Position numbers and translations under genes: made by a program
In this document: one piece after another, positions 1 to 10,392 of the stretch
How the letters are laid out: each line of letters begins with the position of its first letter
Numbering within the stretch: position 1 is the first letter of the stretch
The notes under the pieces: model-generated
Told to the model about the DNA's origin: nothing
The model's input: only the letters and a program-made list of their open reading frames with translations
The model's database searches: none
Assembly (NCBI GenBank): GCA_019115805.1
Contig: DXCW01000220.1
Span: 1 to 64,000 of the forward strand
Length of the DNA: 64,000 nt
Origin: Candidatus Sphingobacterium stercorigallinarum
GTDB lineage: Bacteria; Bacteroidota; Bacteroidia; Sphingobacteriales; Sphingobacteriaceae
Direction of reading: 5' to 3'

Positions 1-37
1 CCAATTCAGCTTCTTCAACTCAAGACATTGAATAAAA

Positions 38-1024
38 ATGATTAAGAAATTTGACGCCGTAAACTGGAACACCCCAGATAATGATTATGCGCTGATGTTT
101 TGGGAACAAAACATTCGTCAGTTTTGGATTGACACCGAATATATCCCTTCCAAAGATATCGATAGCTGGAAAGGTTTAAGTTGGGACATGAAGGAATGCT
201 ATAAAAAAGCTTTGGGCGGCCTAACGCTATTGGATACGCTACAAAGCCACACCGGCATGCCGAAGATCATTGACCATATTGATTCCCTGCAAAACAAAGC
301 CGTGTTATCGTATATGTGTATGATGGAAGCCATCCATGCTAAATCGTATTCTACCATTTTCACTACGGTATCCACCACCAATGAAATTAACGACGTGTTC
401 GGTTGGGTAGCCGATAATAAGTTCCTGCAATACAAAGCCGCGACCATTGATAAACACTACCGCGGAGTGGATAAAGAAGTAGTCAGCGATGAGGAGTTGT
501 TTATGGCACTCGGCGCTTCGGTATTATTGGAATCGTTCCTATTCTATTCCGGATTCTTTTTACCGTTATGGCTTTGCGGACAGGGTCAAATGGTCGCCTC
601 AGCGGACATCATCAAAAAGATTGTTGCAGATGAGTCAATCCACGGTGTGTTCGTGGGATTAATTGCTCAAGAGGTGTTTGCTAAATTACCAAACAAAGCA
701 GAAGTCAAACAACGACTTATTGATCTGTTAACGGATCTGTACGAAAATGAGATCAAATACACCGAAGAATTGTACACCGTTGTCGGATTAACAGCGGAGG
801 TTAAAGAATACGTGCGCTACAACGGGAATAAAGCTTTGATGAATCTAGGCTTCGAACCCATTTTTGAAGTCAAACAAGTCAACCCGATTGTACTAAACGG
901 CCTGAATACAGAAACGACACAGCACGATTTCTTCTCGAAGAAATCGACGAACTATGAAAAATCAATGGAGATCGTCCACTTAAGAAATGAAGATTTCCAG
1001 TTGGATGCGACCGTTGACATTTAA
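38..1024 (+). CDS. nrdB: class I ribonucleotide reductase beta subunit (NrdB/NrdF-like)
   Basis: Ferritin-like RNR beta motifs: LLDTLQ, MMEAIHAKSYS, LLESFLFYSGF, DESIHGVFVG; all six metal-ligand positions appear present. Confidence 0.93.
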   Translation: MIKKFDAVNWNTPDNDYALMFWEQNIRQFWIDTEYIPSKDIDSWKGLSWDMKECYKKALGGLTLLDTLQSHTGMPKIIDHIDSLQNKAVLSYMCMMEAIHAKSYSTIFTTVSTTNEINDVFGWVADNKFLQYKAATIDKHYRGVDKEVVSDEELFMALGASVLLESFLFYSGFFLPLWLCGQGQMVASADIIKKIVADESIHGVFVGLIAQEVFAKLPNKAEVKQRLIDLLTDLYENEIKYTEELYTVVGLTAEVKEYVRYNGNKALMNLGFEPIFEVKQVNPIVLNGLNTETTQHDFFSKKSTNYEKSMEIVHLRNEDFQLDATVDI

Positions 1025-1052
1025 TAGCTGAATTTTCACACAAGACAAATGC

Positions 1053-1095
1053 AAAAGCCCTCATTTACCGCAACGCGATAAATGAGGGCTTTTTA
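1053..1095 (+). terminator. rho-independent terminator after nrdB
   Basis: AAAAGCCCTCATTTA-N-TAAATGAGGGCTTTTT inverted repeat with T-tract. Confidence 0.85.
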
Positions 1096-1241
1096 CTTCT
1101 ACTGTCCCCAAGTCAAATATTTGCCAACCGCGCCGTACCGCCCCAACTCCACCAGTATTCACCAATTTCTTTGCATTAAAATCATAACGATTTATACTTA
1201 TCAGAGCAAGAGACGTTGAATAAAGATCATTTACGAACATT

Positions 1242-1275
1242 AAAAAGCGGGTATACGCTAATGCATATACCCGCT
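1242..1275 (-). terminator. terminator of the susCD operon
   Basis: AGCGGGTATA / TATACCCGCT stem followed by T-run on minus strand. Confidence 0.75.
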
Positions 1276-1296
1276 GAAATTCTGACCAAGGCGTTC

Positions 1297-2931
1297 TTAA
1301 TATCCTGGGTTCTGTTGCAAATTGGGATTGATTGCGATCTGCACCTGCGGGATTGGGAACAACTCTTTGTTCTCGTCATTGGTCGCTTCGTGGTCCCACC
1401 ACGATCCTGTGGTGAATTTACCGAATCGGATCAGGTCTGTACGGCGTTTGCCTTCAAAGATAAACTCACGCCCCCGTTCGGCCAACAGTTCATCCAGCGT
1501 TAAACTTGCCGTAGTGTACTTGTTTGCGCTCCAGTCTGCCTCGCTGAATGCCCGCTGTTTTGATGCATTGATCAAATCAACGGCTTCCTGATTTGCGCTT
1601 CCGCCATTCTTACGGATCAAGGCTTCTGCTTTATTGAAGTATACTTCTGTCAAACGATAGATGATATAATCGTTTTCCTGATAGTTTTCATCACTCAAAC
1701 GGCCAGATTTATATTTATGAAATCGAGCTCCCGAGTTTTCTTCTCCTTCCGCCATCGAGCCCTCCGAGCTGGTATCGCCCTCACTCTCGCGGCGTATCGA
1801 ATTCACAAATACCAAATCCTTGCCAGCGTATTCTTCCGTTCCTTGAACCGGTGTTTCGGTTCCGTATTTGTACTGCGGACCGAATAAGAACCAGTCTTGT
1901 TTACGCAAATCGGTCTCTTGGTACGCATCAAAAGCGGTCGGGATTACAACGAACGCATTCCACCCGCCGTAACCTACATCCAACACCTCTTTCATGTAAT
2001 CGTAGCTCATGTAAAAGCCGCCCCAATCAAAGGTAAAACCACCTTTACGACTGAATTGAAACTGGAACAGCGATTCAGGATTTGCACTATTGGTATTGCT
2101 GAAAATTGCATTGATATCTTCTGACAGCTGTGGCGTCCCTCCAATGCCACCTCCAGCACCAGAAATCACTTTATCAGCAGCAGCTATACTTTCGTCCCAC
2201 ATCGCTGTGCCGGACCATTTTTCTGCATTCAAATACAATTCGGAAAGCATAGCGTACCCCGCTGCGCGATTCACTTTACCTACCGATTCAGCATCCAACA
2301 ACGGTAGATTATCGACTTCGGCTTCCAGTTCGGACTTGACAAACTCAAAAACTTCAGCTCGCGGCCTGGTTTCAGGGTTATCTGGTCCCTCAGCGACACC
2401 TACACTAATGGGAACATTCCCCCACATATCGATAATCCGCATATAATGATAAGCACGAAGCACTTTTAGTTGAGATATCACCTCACTTAATGCCTCCTCT
2501 TCCATACCAACAGTTTCCGGATCCAACGCTTCTATGTCTTTTAACGCGTTATTTATAAAACCGACCCCAGTCCACATCAAATCCCAACCGGTGCGCATGC
2601 GATTCTCGTTATCGGTCCACGTATGGTAATGCATACGGAAGTGATCTCCGCCATCGTAACCGTGACGCCCCTTCTGTGGCCATGCAACCTGATCGGCAGC
2701 TAGCTCTGAGTGGTAATAAAATCCGTTATTCCCCGTTGGCGCTAGCCAGGCCTGCATATGCGTAAACGGACGCAAAGCCGCCTGTCTCACTTCCAATTCG
2801 TTTTTATAGAAATTAGATTCTTCAAGATTACTGTATAAATTCTCATCCAAATTGGTACAGCTCGAGAATCCAGCCGTCGCAACCAAAGCCGCGACTGCAA
2901 GTCGTATAGTTTGTTTTTTAATAATTTTCAT
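1297..2931 (-). CDS. RagB/SusD family nutrient-binding outer membrane lipoprotein
   Basis: Lipobox FSSCTNLDENLY; SusD-like C-terminus LAERGREFIFEGKRRTDLIRFGKF; immediately downstream of susC. Confidence 0.92.
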   Translation of the reverse strand: MKIIKKQTIRLAVAALVATAGFSSCTNLDENLYSNLEESNFYKNELEVRQAALRPFTHMQAWLAPTGNNGFYYHSELAADQVAWPQKGRHGYDGGDHFRMHYHTWTDNENRMRTGWDLMWTGVGFINNALKDIEALDPETVGMEEEALSEVISQLKVLRAYHYMRIIDMWGNVPISVGVAEGPDNPETRPRAEVFEFVKSELEAEVDNLPLLDAESVGKVNRAAGYAMLSELYLNAEKWSGTAMWDESIAAADKVISGAGGGIGGTPQLSEDINAIFSNTNSANPESLFQFQFSRKGGFTFDWGGFYMSYDYMKEVLDVGYGGWNAFVVIPTAFDAYQETDLRKQDWFLFGPQYKYGTETPVQGTEEYAGKDLVFVNSIRRESEGDTSSEGSMAEGEENSGARFHKYKSGRLSDENYQENDYIIYRLTEVYFNKAEALIRKNGGSANQEAVDLINASKQRAFSEADWSANKYTTASLTLDELLAERGREFIFEGKRRTDLIRFGKFTTGSWWDHEATNDENKELFPIPQVQIAINPNLQQNPGY

Positions 2932-2945
2932 GTTTCTTCCCTCCA

Positions 2946-5900
2946 TTAAAATCCAATATTCACTCCAAATGACCACGACTGTGTTCTAGGGTAAAAACCT
3001 CTGGAATCGATACCGCTTTCAAAGCCCGTATCCTGCAGTTCCGGATCAATTCCCGTGTAAGAAGTAATTGTCGCAAGATTTCTCGCTGTCAAATAGACAT
3101 AGAGATTTCTAACGTGTGGCGTGTTCAAATTGAAGTTATACCCCAAGGTCACGTTATCGATTTTAACAAATGAACCGTTCTCCAAATAGTAGTCCGAGTA
3201 TTGCGGATCATCATCCAATTGGTCGTGTTTGCCAAAAGCTGATTCCAAAACGTTGTTTGGCAACCATTTCTTGTTTCCAAAAAACATATCCGCCGTGTTC
3301 AAAATGTCGTACTTGAATTTACCACGAAGGAATACGGTCAAATCGAAGCCCTTGTAGCTCACTCGGTTTCCTAAAGAGGCCTGGAATTTCGGCACACCAT
3401 TACCAATGTAAGCCAGATCATTGTTGTTCATATCACCGGCATAGCCTGTGGACCCATCTGCCTTATAAAACAACCATTTTCCCGCATCATCAAATCCAGC
3501 GAACCGTTTACCGTAGAACGAACCGATCTCACCCCCCTCTTCAAGTCGGATAGATGACCCCAAGTTCCCAGGAGAAGGAAGTCCTCCAAACTCTAAGTAA
3601 TCACTTTGAAAGATATCGCTGGACAATTTAGTCAGTTTGTTGTTCTGATAATTACCGGTAAAATCGACTTGCCAGTGTACGTTATCGTTGCTGATGGGTG
3701 AACCGCTCAATTGCAACTCGATTCCTTTATTCACCACCTCACCTACGTTGTACCAAATTCGCGACTGCGGATAGGCAGGTTGTTGTGCTCGGTACTCATA
3801 CAATAAATCGGAGGTCTTCCGGTAATACACGTCAACCGCACCAGTCAATCGATTGTTAAATAAGCCGAAGTCCACCCCAATATTGGTTTCTGCCTTCTGC
3901 TCCCATTTTAAGTCAGGATTTGGATTACGTGAAATACCGTAGGTTTGATAATATATCCCACCCTGTGGATAAACACCCCCAGTACCTAGGGTAATCAACG
4001 ACAAGTAATTTGGAATTCCCTGGTTACCGGTCACCCCGTAGCCAGCGCGGATTTTCAAATCATTGACAATTTCTTTGTTGGTAAAGAAATCCTCATTGGA
4101 AATATTCCATCCCGCCGATACCGCTGGGAAATTACCCCATTTGTTGTTCGCCCCGAAACGTGAGGATCCTTCACGCCGTAGAATGGCCGTAACGAAATAC
4201 TTATCTGCGTAATTATAATTAGCACGGCCAAAAAATGCGATTAATGTATTGTCTTCTTTAAACGAACCCATCGTAGGTCGCGGAAGCGCATCGTTTGTGA
4301 GGGCTGTTCCCGATCCGAAATTCCAATCCAAGAAGCCATCGGTCGTGAATCCACTGTTGGACATATCAAACCATTCAGCGGTAGAATATTGGTAACTATA
4401 GCCCAATAACCCGGTGATTGTATGCAGGTCATTAAACGTTTTGTTATAATCAATGGTACTTTCGAACGTTTTCGTCCAGTTCATCTCATTTCGCTTATAA
4501 GCATAGGCGGTGCCTTGATACTCCGACGTTTCGCGTTGGTCCCAATCCAAGATCGAACGGTATTGTCTATCGTTCCAGTTGTCACGCACATAAGATCCAA
4601 AGGCCGACACACTCAGCTCATCTAAAATTTGATATTTCAAGCGCGCGTCCCCGGAGAACGTTTGTTGGGCTCTTTCATTGATACGATGTGCTAATCGGCT
4701 TAACGGGTTGTAGTTATTGTATTCTTGTGTCTGGTAAAATGACCCATCCTCATTAAACAACGGTGCAGTCGGATTCCGCTGAATCGCCTGTTCGAAATCT
4801 CCAGGCTGCCCACCTAGCAAGTCAGCTTTATTAAAATTCGCCGCAATATTCGCTGTCAAAGTGAGCTTGTCATTCAAGCCCGTTTGATTAAAGTTAATAC
4901 GCCCTCCAAATTGCTCTTTCCCATTTTGCTTAGCAATGCCTTGGGCTTCCTCATAATTGAAAGATGCTCTATAGGTGGAATTTTCTCCTCCTCCGCTCGC
5001 AATGAAGTTATGAAAATGAGAGAAATTATTTTTATTGACCAGCTCATCGTAAAGATCGGTGCTTGCCCCTAAATCGTAAGGACGACCGAGTCCATCAACG
5101 ACCTTCTCACGAAATTGACTCGCATTCAGCATCGTTGGCCTTCTGTTCACAATTTCTGTCTGGCCATAGGTTAAATATTCGAATTGAGGAGCTCCGGCTT
5201 TCCCTTTTTTGGTGGTAACTAAGATCACCCCTCCATTACCCCGCGTACCGTAGATAGCTGCGGCGGATCCATCTTTCAACACGTCGATGGATTCGATATC
5301 GCCTTGTTTAATCAGGTCTAGGTTTCCCCCAGGTATCCCGTCAATGACGACTAAGGGACTATTGGTTCCACTTAAGGAAGCCATACCTCTTAACTGAATA
5401 TTCGTTCCCGAATTGGGGTTGCTTCCCTGGGTACGGGTAATATTCAACCCGGCAACTTTTCCTTGAACGAGCTCCAACGGATTCCGCATTCCACCCCGGT
5501 TAAAATCCTCCTCTTTCACGGATGCAACCGCTGAGGTGATTTCTTTTCTCCTTTGGGTACCGTAACCCACGACCACGACCTCATCTAGGGCTTCTGAATC
5601 CGGGGTCAAACTGATTTGAACGGCTGCACTGCGTACGGTAACTTGCTGCGTGGCAAAACCGATAAAACTGACCTGCAAGACGTCTCCCGTCTCCGCGGCA
5701 ATCTCAAAATTACCGGCCTCATCGGTCTGAGCAACCGCATCTTTTCCTTGTACCCGAACCGTTACCCCAGCTAAGGGATCTCCTGTAGATGTGTTTCGCA
5801 CTGTACCTGTGATGGTTTGTTGCGACACCTCCAGCCGAGTCATTGCTGTTGCGTCGGAGTTCGGTCTGTTGTCCGCATAACCGTAGCTGCAGGCCAATAG

Positions 5901-5969
5901 AGCGAAGCCCAAAATGCTTCCTCTCACAAAGCCCGTCCGACACATTTTTGAACTGTAAATGTTTGGCAT
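2946..5969 (-). CDS. SusC/RagA family TonB-linked outer membrane protein
   Basis: Carboxypeptidase-like domain, plug motif VVVVGYGTQRRKEITSAVASV, ILVTTKKGKAG, 1007 aa beta-barrel. Confidence 0.95.
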   Translation of the reverse strand: MPNIYSSKMCRTGFVRGSILGFALLACSYGYADNRPNSDATAMTRLEVSQQTITGTVRNTSTGDPLAGVTVRVQGKDAVAQTDEAGNFEIAAETGDVLQVSFIGFATQQVTVRSAAVQISLTPDSEALDEVVVVGYGTQRRKEITSAVASVKEEDFNRGGMRNPLELVQGKVAGLNITRTQGSNPNSGTNIQLRGMASLSGTNSPLVVIDGIPGGNLDLIKQGDIESIDVLKDGSAAAIYGTRGNGGVILVTTKKGKAGAPQFEYLTYGQTEIVNRRPTMLNASQFREKVVDGLGRPYDLGASTDLYDELVNKNNFSHFHNFIASGGGENSTYRASFNYEEAQGIAKQNGKEQFGGRINFNQTGLNDKLTLTANIAANFNKADLLGGQPGDFEQAIQRNPTAPLFNEDGSFYQTQEYNNYNPLSRLAHRINERAQQTFSGDARLKYQILDELSVSAFGSYVRDNWNDRQYRSILDWDQRETSEYQGTAYAYKRNEMNWTKTFESTIDYNKTFNDLHTITGLLGYSYQYSTAEWFDMSNSGFTTDGFLDWNFGSGTALTNDALPRPTMGSFKEDNTLIAFFGRANYNYADKYFVTAILRREGSSRFGANNKWGNFPAVSAGWNISNEDFFTNKEIVNDLKIRAGYGVTGNQGIPNYLSLITLGTGGVYPQGGIYYQTYGISRNPNPDLKWEQKAETNIGVDFGLFNNRLTGAVDVYYRKTSDLLYEYRAQQPAYPQSRIWYNVGEVVNKGIELQLSGSPISNDNVHWQVDFTGNYQNNKLTKLSSDIFQSDYLEFGGLPSPGNLGSSIRLEEGGEIGSFYGKRFAGFDDAGKWLFYKADGSTGYAGDMNNNDLAYIGNGVPKFQASLGNRVSYKGFDLTVFLRGKFKYDILNTADMFFGNKKWLPNNVLESAFGKHDQLDDDPQYSDYYLENGSFVKIDNVTLGYNFNLNTPHVRNLYVYLTARNLATITSYTGIDPELQDTGFESGIDSRGFYPRTQSWSFGVNIGF

Positions 5970-5970
5970 G

Positions 5971-5988
5971 TTTGTTAACGTTAATGAT
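5971..5988. promoter_or_regulatory. palindromic candidate operator (TTAACGTTAA core) just upstream of susC
   Basis: Perfect 10-bp palindrome at 5975-5984 with a central CG, as in LacI-family operators. Confidence 0.3.
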
Positions 5989-6208
5989 AAATAATTTGAA
6001 GGTCTATAATGTTGAAAAACTAAATCGTTTTAGGTTAGAGACACAGATAACAGCGCCTCCACTCCAAAGGTTTATACGACGGTCCGTTTTAACACAATAT
6101 TACCTTTATAACTAGCTGCGAGGGAAAATTAGAAAAAATATGTTAAAAACCTAAATTTTCCCATCGAAAACTTTTAGGTAATACTTTGATGTACTGTAAT
6201 AATTGTCA

Positions 6209-7393
6209 CTAAAGTACTGCGATTCTGGCGTACATTTCCACCATAGCGCATTGATCCAAGAGCCATTTCTTAGCCGGCCGGCTCTGATTTTTCCAATCTT
6301 TATGAAACAATCCGTCCGTGTCACGGAGATTGTGCCATGCATACTGCAGGTTGTCCCGGAAGGTGTTTAAATAGGCCGCATTTCCATCCTGATTGTAAAG
6401 CTCGACATAACCGCGCAGCATGACCGCAATAAACCAAAGGTCTGAGTTCTTCAGTAATCGGAAGTCGCCCGAATGATGCTCCCCCGGTGGGTAGAAAAAG
6501 AAGTTATGCCCGGACTCAGCGATTTCTTGTGCTTCTTCCAAATACTTATCTTCCCCCGTTACCTGGTAAAGTAGGGTGGCCGCTTGCAACATTTGCCCCG
6601 AGTTATACGGATATTTTCGCTCGTCCACTTGACCGTCGAGTTTGATATTATCCCAATACAAACCATCTTCTGGGTCGCGCAGATGGGTCTTAGTCCACTC
6701 ATACAAAGCTATTGCTTGCGTTAAATAGTCCGTCTCATTGGTTGCTTGATGTAATTTAACTAAAAACACCACACCTGGTGCATTGGAGCAGGTGTTTTTA
6801 CTGGTCTTGTGTTGCTCGTACCAATAAATTCCGCCACCTAGCTTTGCATCCATCCCACTGGCTACAAATTCCCAAATTTCCTTGGCTTTGGTCAAATACT
6901 TTTGGTTCCCCGATTGGATATAAAGATCGGTGAAATCAATCCCCAACCAAACATTATCATCGTAGAACCGATCGGACTGCGGTGCAGATTGAATATACGA
7001 GGCATAGCCATGCGGAACACGTTTATCGTAGTACGCGTTCAACCCCGGCAACACACGCTGCTCGATTTGCTCCAGGATATCGGGTGCATTTTCCATTTCG
7101 TAGCGAGCCACTTGCGCCGAGAGTGAACCTGAAAATGGCCAAAGATACGAATATTGGTTCGGACGTTGATCGCCCTGACTTTCTTCTGCTAAGTAGGTGG
7201 CTTTATGACTCGCATCGAAAGGATAGGTTTCTCGCAATAAACTTTCGTCTGGGACGCCATAATGGACATAAATAGAATCCAAAGTTACTGCTGCCATGTC
7301 CTTGAAAGTCTGCGGATCGCTCTCTACGGTTTGTCCCTGAGCAAAGAGGACTGTGAAAATAAGTCCTAAGATTGAATGTAAACGTTTCTGCAT
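6209..7393 (-). CDS. glycoside hydrolase family 76-like protein (alpha-1,6-mannanase-type)
   Basis: Signal peptide MQKRLHSILGLIFTVLFAQGQ; YLWPFSGSLSA, YDDNVWLGIDF, GGGIYWYEQHKTSKNTCSNAPG typical of GH76. Confidence 0.8.
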   Translation of the reverse strand: MQKRLHSILGLIFTVLFAQGQTVESDPQTFKDMAAVTLDSIYVHYGVPDESLLRETYPFDASHKATYLAEESQGDQRPNQYSYLWPFSGSLSAQVARYEMENAPDILEQIEQRVLPGLNAYYDKRVPHGYASYIQSAPQSDRFYDDNVWLGIDFTDLYIQSGNQKYLTKAKEIWEFVASGMDAKLGGGIYWYEQHKTSKNTCSNAPGVVFLVKLHQATNETDYLTQAIALYEWTKTHLRDPEDGLYWDNIKLDGQVDERKYPYNSGQMLQAATLLYQVTGEDKYLEEAQEIAESGHNFFFYPPGEHHSGDFRLLKNSDLWFIAVMLRGYVELYNQDGNAAYLNTFRDNLQYAWHNLRDTDGLFHKDWKNQSRPAKKWLLDQCAMVEMYARIAVL

Positions 7394-7476
7394 GTATTGT
7401 TTGGTTTTATGGCAATAGCGTATCATTTGTTCGCGTCGGTGAAAACGCAGCAAATCGCCATTGCCTCGTATAAAGG

Positions 7477-9192
7477 TTAGATATTTTTCTTTTTCATTTC
7501 TCGGATCGCATAGTCTACCGCACGAGCCGATAAAGCCATGTACGTCAGCGAGGGGTTTTGCGTAGCGGTAGAGGTCATGCACGCTCCATCGGTTATAAAT
7601 ACATTTGGACAGGCATGTAGCTGATTCCATTTGTTCAGCATCGAGGTTTTTGGATCTCGACCCATTCGAACGCCACCCATCTCGTGAATATCCAATCCAG
7701 GAGCCTGTGAACTTTCATTCCTGCGAATGTTCGTAAAACCTGCCGCTGTGAACATTTCCTCCATCGTATCCAAATAGTCCTGTTTCATCTTCGCATCATT
7801 ATCATCATACTCGACTGAAATACGCAACTGGGGAATTCCCCATTCGTCTTGCAGTGAAGGGTCTAGAGCCACATAATTACTCGCTTTTGGGATGGTTTCG
7901 CCCATCATATGAGAACCTACTCCCCAATGAACTAGCTGTGGATTCAACACAGAATCTTTTAATGCTACGCCCAATCCCGACTCATCTGCATGCATACCTC
8001 GGTAAGCACTAAATCCTGCTGCATATCCTCGTAAAAAATTACTGTCTTGACGGTGCAAATTCCGGAACCGGGGGATGTATCCGCCTCCGGCAGGATTCCT
8101 TCCGTCTGTTTTATAATCCAAATGTCCATCGTGTTCAGCAGAGATACGCGCACTGTAGTTGTGAAACGCCACGTATTTACCCAAGGTATCGCTATCGTTT
8201 CCTAATCCATTAGGGAATCGATTCGATGTGGAGTTTAATAGCAATAAGTTCGTGTTTAATGCCGATGCATTTACGAAAATAATCTTTGCATAAAAATCAA
8301 TTTCCTGATGCGTCAATCGGTCCACTACTTTAACCCCTATGGCCCGCCCCTGCTGCTCATCGTAAAGCACTGAGTGTACTACAGAATCTGGACGAAGGGT
8401 CATGTTGCCTGTTTTTGCAGCCCATGGCAATGTCGAGGCATTCGAGCTGAAATAGCCTCCGAAGGGACAGCCTCGCTGGCACAGTGTTCGGTGTTGACAT
8501 TTTACACGCCCTTGCTGGATATGAATGGGCTCAGGCTCCGATAGGTGTGCGCAACGGGCCGCAATCAATTTACGTCCCGGATAGGTACGTTCCACCTGTT
8601 GTTTGAAATATTTTTCTACGATGTTGAGTGGATAAGCCGGCAAAAATTCTCCGTCAGGAAGTTCCGGTAAACCGTCCCGATCCCCTGAAATTCCAGCAAA
8701 ACGCTCCACATAGTCGTACCACGGTTGTATATCGCTGTAACGGATGGGCCAATCCACTGCAAAACCATCCCGAGCCGGTCCCTCAAAGTCAAAATCGGAC
8801 CAACGTTGCGTCTGTCTGGCCCATAGTAATGACTTTCCACCAACCTGATATCCTCTTATCCAATCAAAGGGTTGCTGCTGTACATACGGGTGTTCCTTAT
8901 CTTTCACGAAAAAGTGTGCGGCGTCTTCGTGGAACGCATAACATCGGTTGACGATCGGATTGTCCTGTTGAACCGCATAAGGCAACTCGTTGCGATGTTC
9001 AAATTCCCACGGGTATAGGTTAGTGGTCGGATAATCGGTGACGTGCTTGACATCGGGGCCTCGTTCCAATACTAGAGTTTTCAGTCCTTTGTCGCACAAT
9101 TCTTTCGCGGACCAACCGCCGCTGATTCCCGACCCGATAACAATGGCATCGTATTGGCGATCTTTTTTTGAATCTATATTGAAATTGGACAT
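7477..9192 (-). CDS. GMC family FAD-dependent oxidoreductase
   Basis: YDAIVIGSGISGGWSAKEL dinucleotide-binding motif; C-terminal NVFITDGACMTSTATQNPSLTYMALSARA. Confidence 0.92.
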   Translation of the reverse strand: MSNFNIDSKKDRQYDAIVIGSGISGGWSAKELCDKGLKTLVLERGPDVKHVTDYPTTNLYPWEFEHRNELPYAVQQDNPIVNRCYAFHEDAAHFFVKDKEHPYVQQQPFDWIRGYQVGGKSLLWARQTQRWSDFDFEGPARDGFAVDWPIRYSDIQPWYDYVERFAGISGDRDGLPELPDGEFLPAYPLNIVEKYFKQQVERTYPGRKLIAARCAHLSEPEPIHIQQGRVKCQHRTLCQRGCPFGGYFSSNASTLPWAAKTGNMTLRPDSVVHSVLYDEQQGRAIGVKVVDRLTHQEIDFYAKIIFVNASALNTNLLLLNSTSNRFPNGLGNDSDTLGKYVAFHNYSARISAEHDGHLDYKTDGRNPAGGGYIPRFRNLHRQDSNFLRGYAAGFSAYRGMHADESGLGVALKDSVLNPQLVHWGVGSHMMGETIPKASNYVALDPSLQDEWGIPQLRISVEYDDNDAKMKQDYLDTMEEMFTAAGFTNIRRNESSQAPGLDIHEMGGVRMGRDPKTSMLNKWNQLHACPNVFITDGACMTSTATQNPSLTYMALSARAVDYAIREMKKKNI

Positions 9193-9195
9193 CTT

Positions 9196-9675
9196 TTAGA
9201 CACTTATTTTTACCGCACCGTTATATCGTCCCGGAACCAGTTCATAAATCAATTTATTTTTCATCACGTACGCTGAGTTCTTGTATCCCTGTAGGGCACG
9301 ACGTTTCAAAAAAGAATAGAACGTATCTTCCTTAGGAAGGTCGTTTAAATACGCACGTTGCTTATCCTCACCTTTATCCTTCACCTGTTCAGCTAAAGCT
9401 AACCCTTCGAGAAATTGTTGTTGTTGCTCGGGACTCGCGCAGTCGTCCAACATCTTCATCACAAACAGGTGCAAATTCAACTCGCGCCCACCAGGGCTAT
9501 CGGTTGTCGGGATAATCGCGTCTACCAATTGGCCGAGAAACTCTTCATCCGAACGAGTCAAATCAATATTTCGAAGTTCAATGCTGGGCGAATTCGGACG
9601 CGGATCACAGGACGTTGCCATCCACACCCCACCTGCCAGAATGAACAGCTGCCGTAATGCGGTCCGTCTATTCAT
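9196..9675 (-). CDS. gluconate 2-dehydrogenase subunit 3 family protein, Tat-like/lipoprotein signal
   Basis: MNRRTALRQLFILAGGVWMATSC signal; LVDAIIPTTDSPGG; 3 nt upstream of the GMC gene. Confidence 0.85.
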   Translation of the reverse strand: MNRRTALRQLFILAGGVWMATSCDPRPNSPSIELRNIDLTRSDEEFLGQLVDAIIPTTDSPGGRELNLHLFVMKMLDDCASPEQQQQFLEGLALAEQVKDKGEDKQRAYLNDLPKEDTFYSFLKRRALQGYKNSAYVMKNKLIYELVPGRYNGAVKISV

Positions 9676-9728
9676 AGGTTGTATAATTTTCTGGTTCCTA
9701 ATTTACAAATAATCTCGAAAGTCGGTCA

Positions 9729-10388
9729 TCACTGTTTGGAAAGTAACGACTTTTTTGCTTGCTCTAAATCGTTTAAGAGCTCATCGGCCTGCCCTAACTT
9801 CCGTCTTTCGATCGTTTGCTGACTCACCGCCATGCAATACAATCCCGCACCTTTGGCGGCAGCGCATCCCGTATGGGTATCCTCTATCACTACGATCTGA
9901 TCGGCAGGCAATTTCAACTTATCGATAGCCAGCAAATAGGGTTCTGGATTAGGTTTAGGGTATTGTACGGATTCACGGGTGACAAAGAACTCAAAATAAT
10001 CGAGCATCTGGTGATGTCCGAGCACGATTTCCACGGTCGACAAGTGACTGGAGGTAACTAAAGCCACACGATAGCCATCTTCAGAAAAACTGCGTACGAC
10101 TTCTCTAGCGGAGGGCATAAGGCTGATATCCCGCATATCCGCCTTGGCGTAGGCGTCGGCTAATGCTTTACGCATAAATTCTGCTGTGATATCGACCTGG
10201 AAGGTTCTTTTTAACGTATCTAAGTTGTGCATCATGGTGTGTCCGGCGAAGTGATCAATCCAATCGGTGAAATTGATTTCTAAACCGGCTTGCCTTTTCA
10301 ATATCGGTGACCATGCGTCGAAATAAAAACGCTCTGAATCAATTAATGTCCCATCTAAATCAAATAGAATTGCTTTAAATTTTCCCAT
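9729..10388 (-). CDS. HAD family hydrolase (beta-phosphoglucomutase-like)
   Basis: FDLDGTLIDSE, VTSSH, KPNPEPYLLA, VIEDTHTGCAAAKGAG. Confidence 0.88.
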   Translation of the reverse strand: MGKFKAILFDLDGTLIDSERFYFDAWSPILKRQAGLEINFTDWIDHFAGHTMMHNLDTLKRTFQVDITAEFMRKALADAYAKADMRDISLMPSAREVVRSFSEDGYRVALVTSSHLSTVEIVLGHHQMLDYFEFFVTRESVQYPKPNPEPYLLAIDKLKLPADQIVVIEDTHTGCAAAKGAGLYCMAVSQQTIERRKLGQADELLNDLEQAKKSLLSKQ

Positions 10389-10392
10389 AGCC

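Noticed and set aside
1216-1503. 95-aa plus-strand ORF
   Set aside because: Begins in the susD terminator and continues antisense to susD
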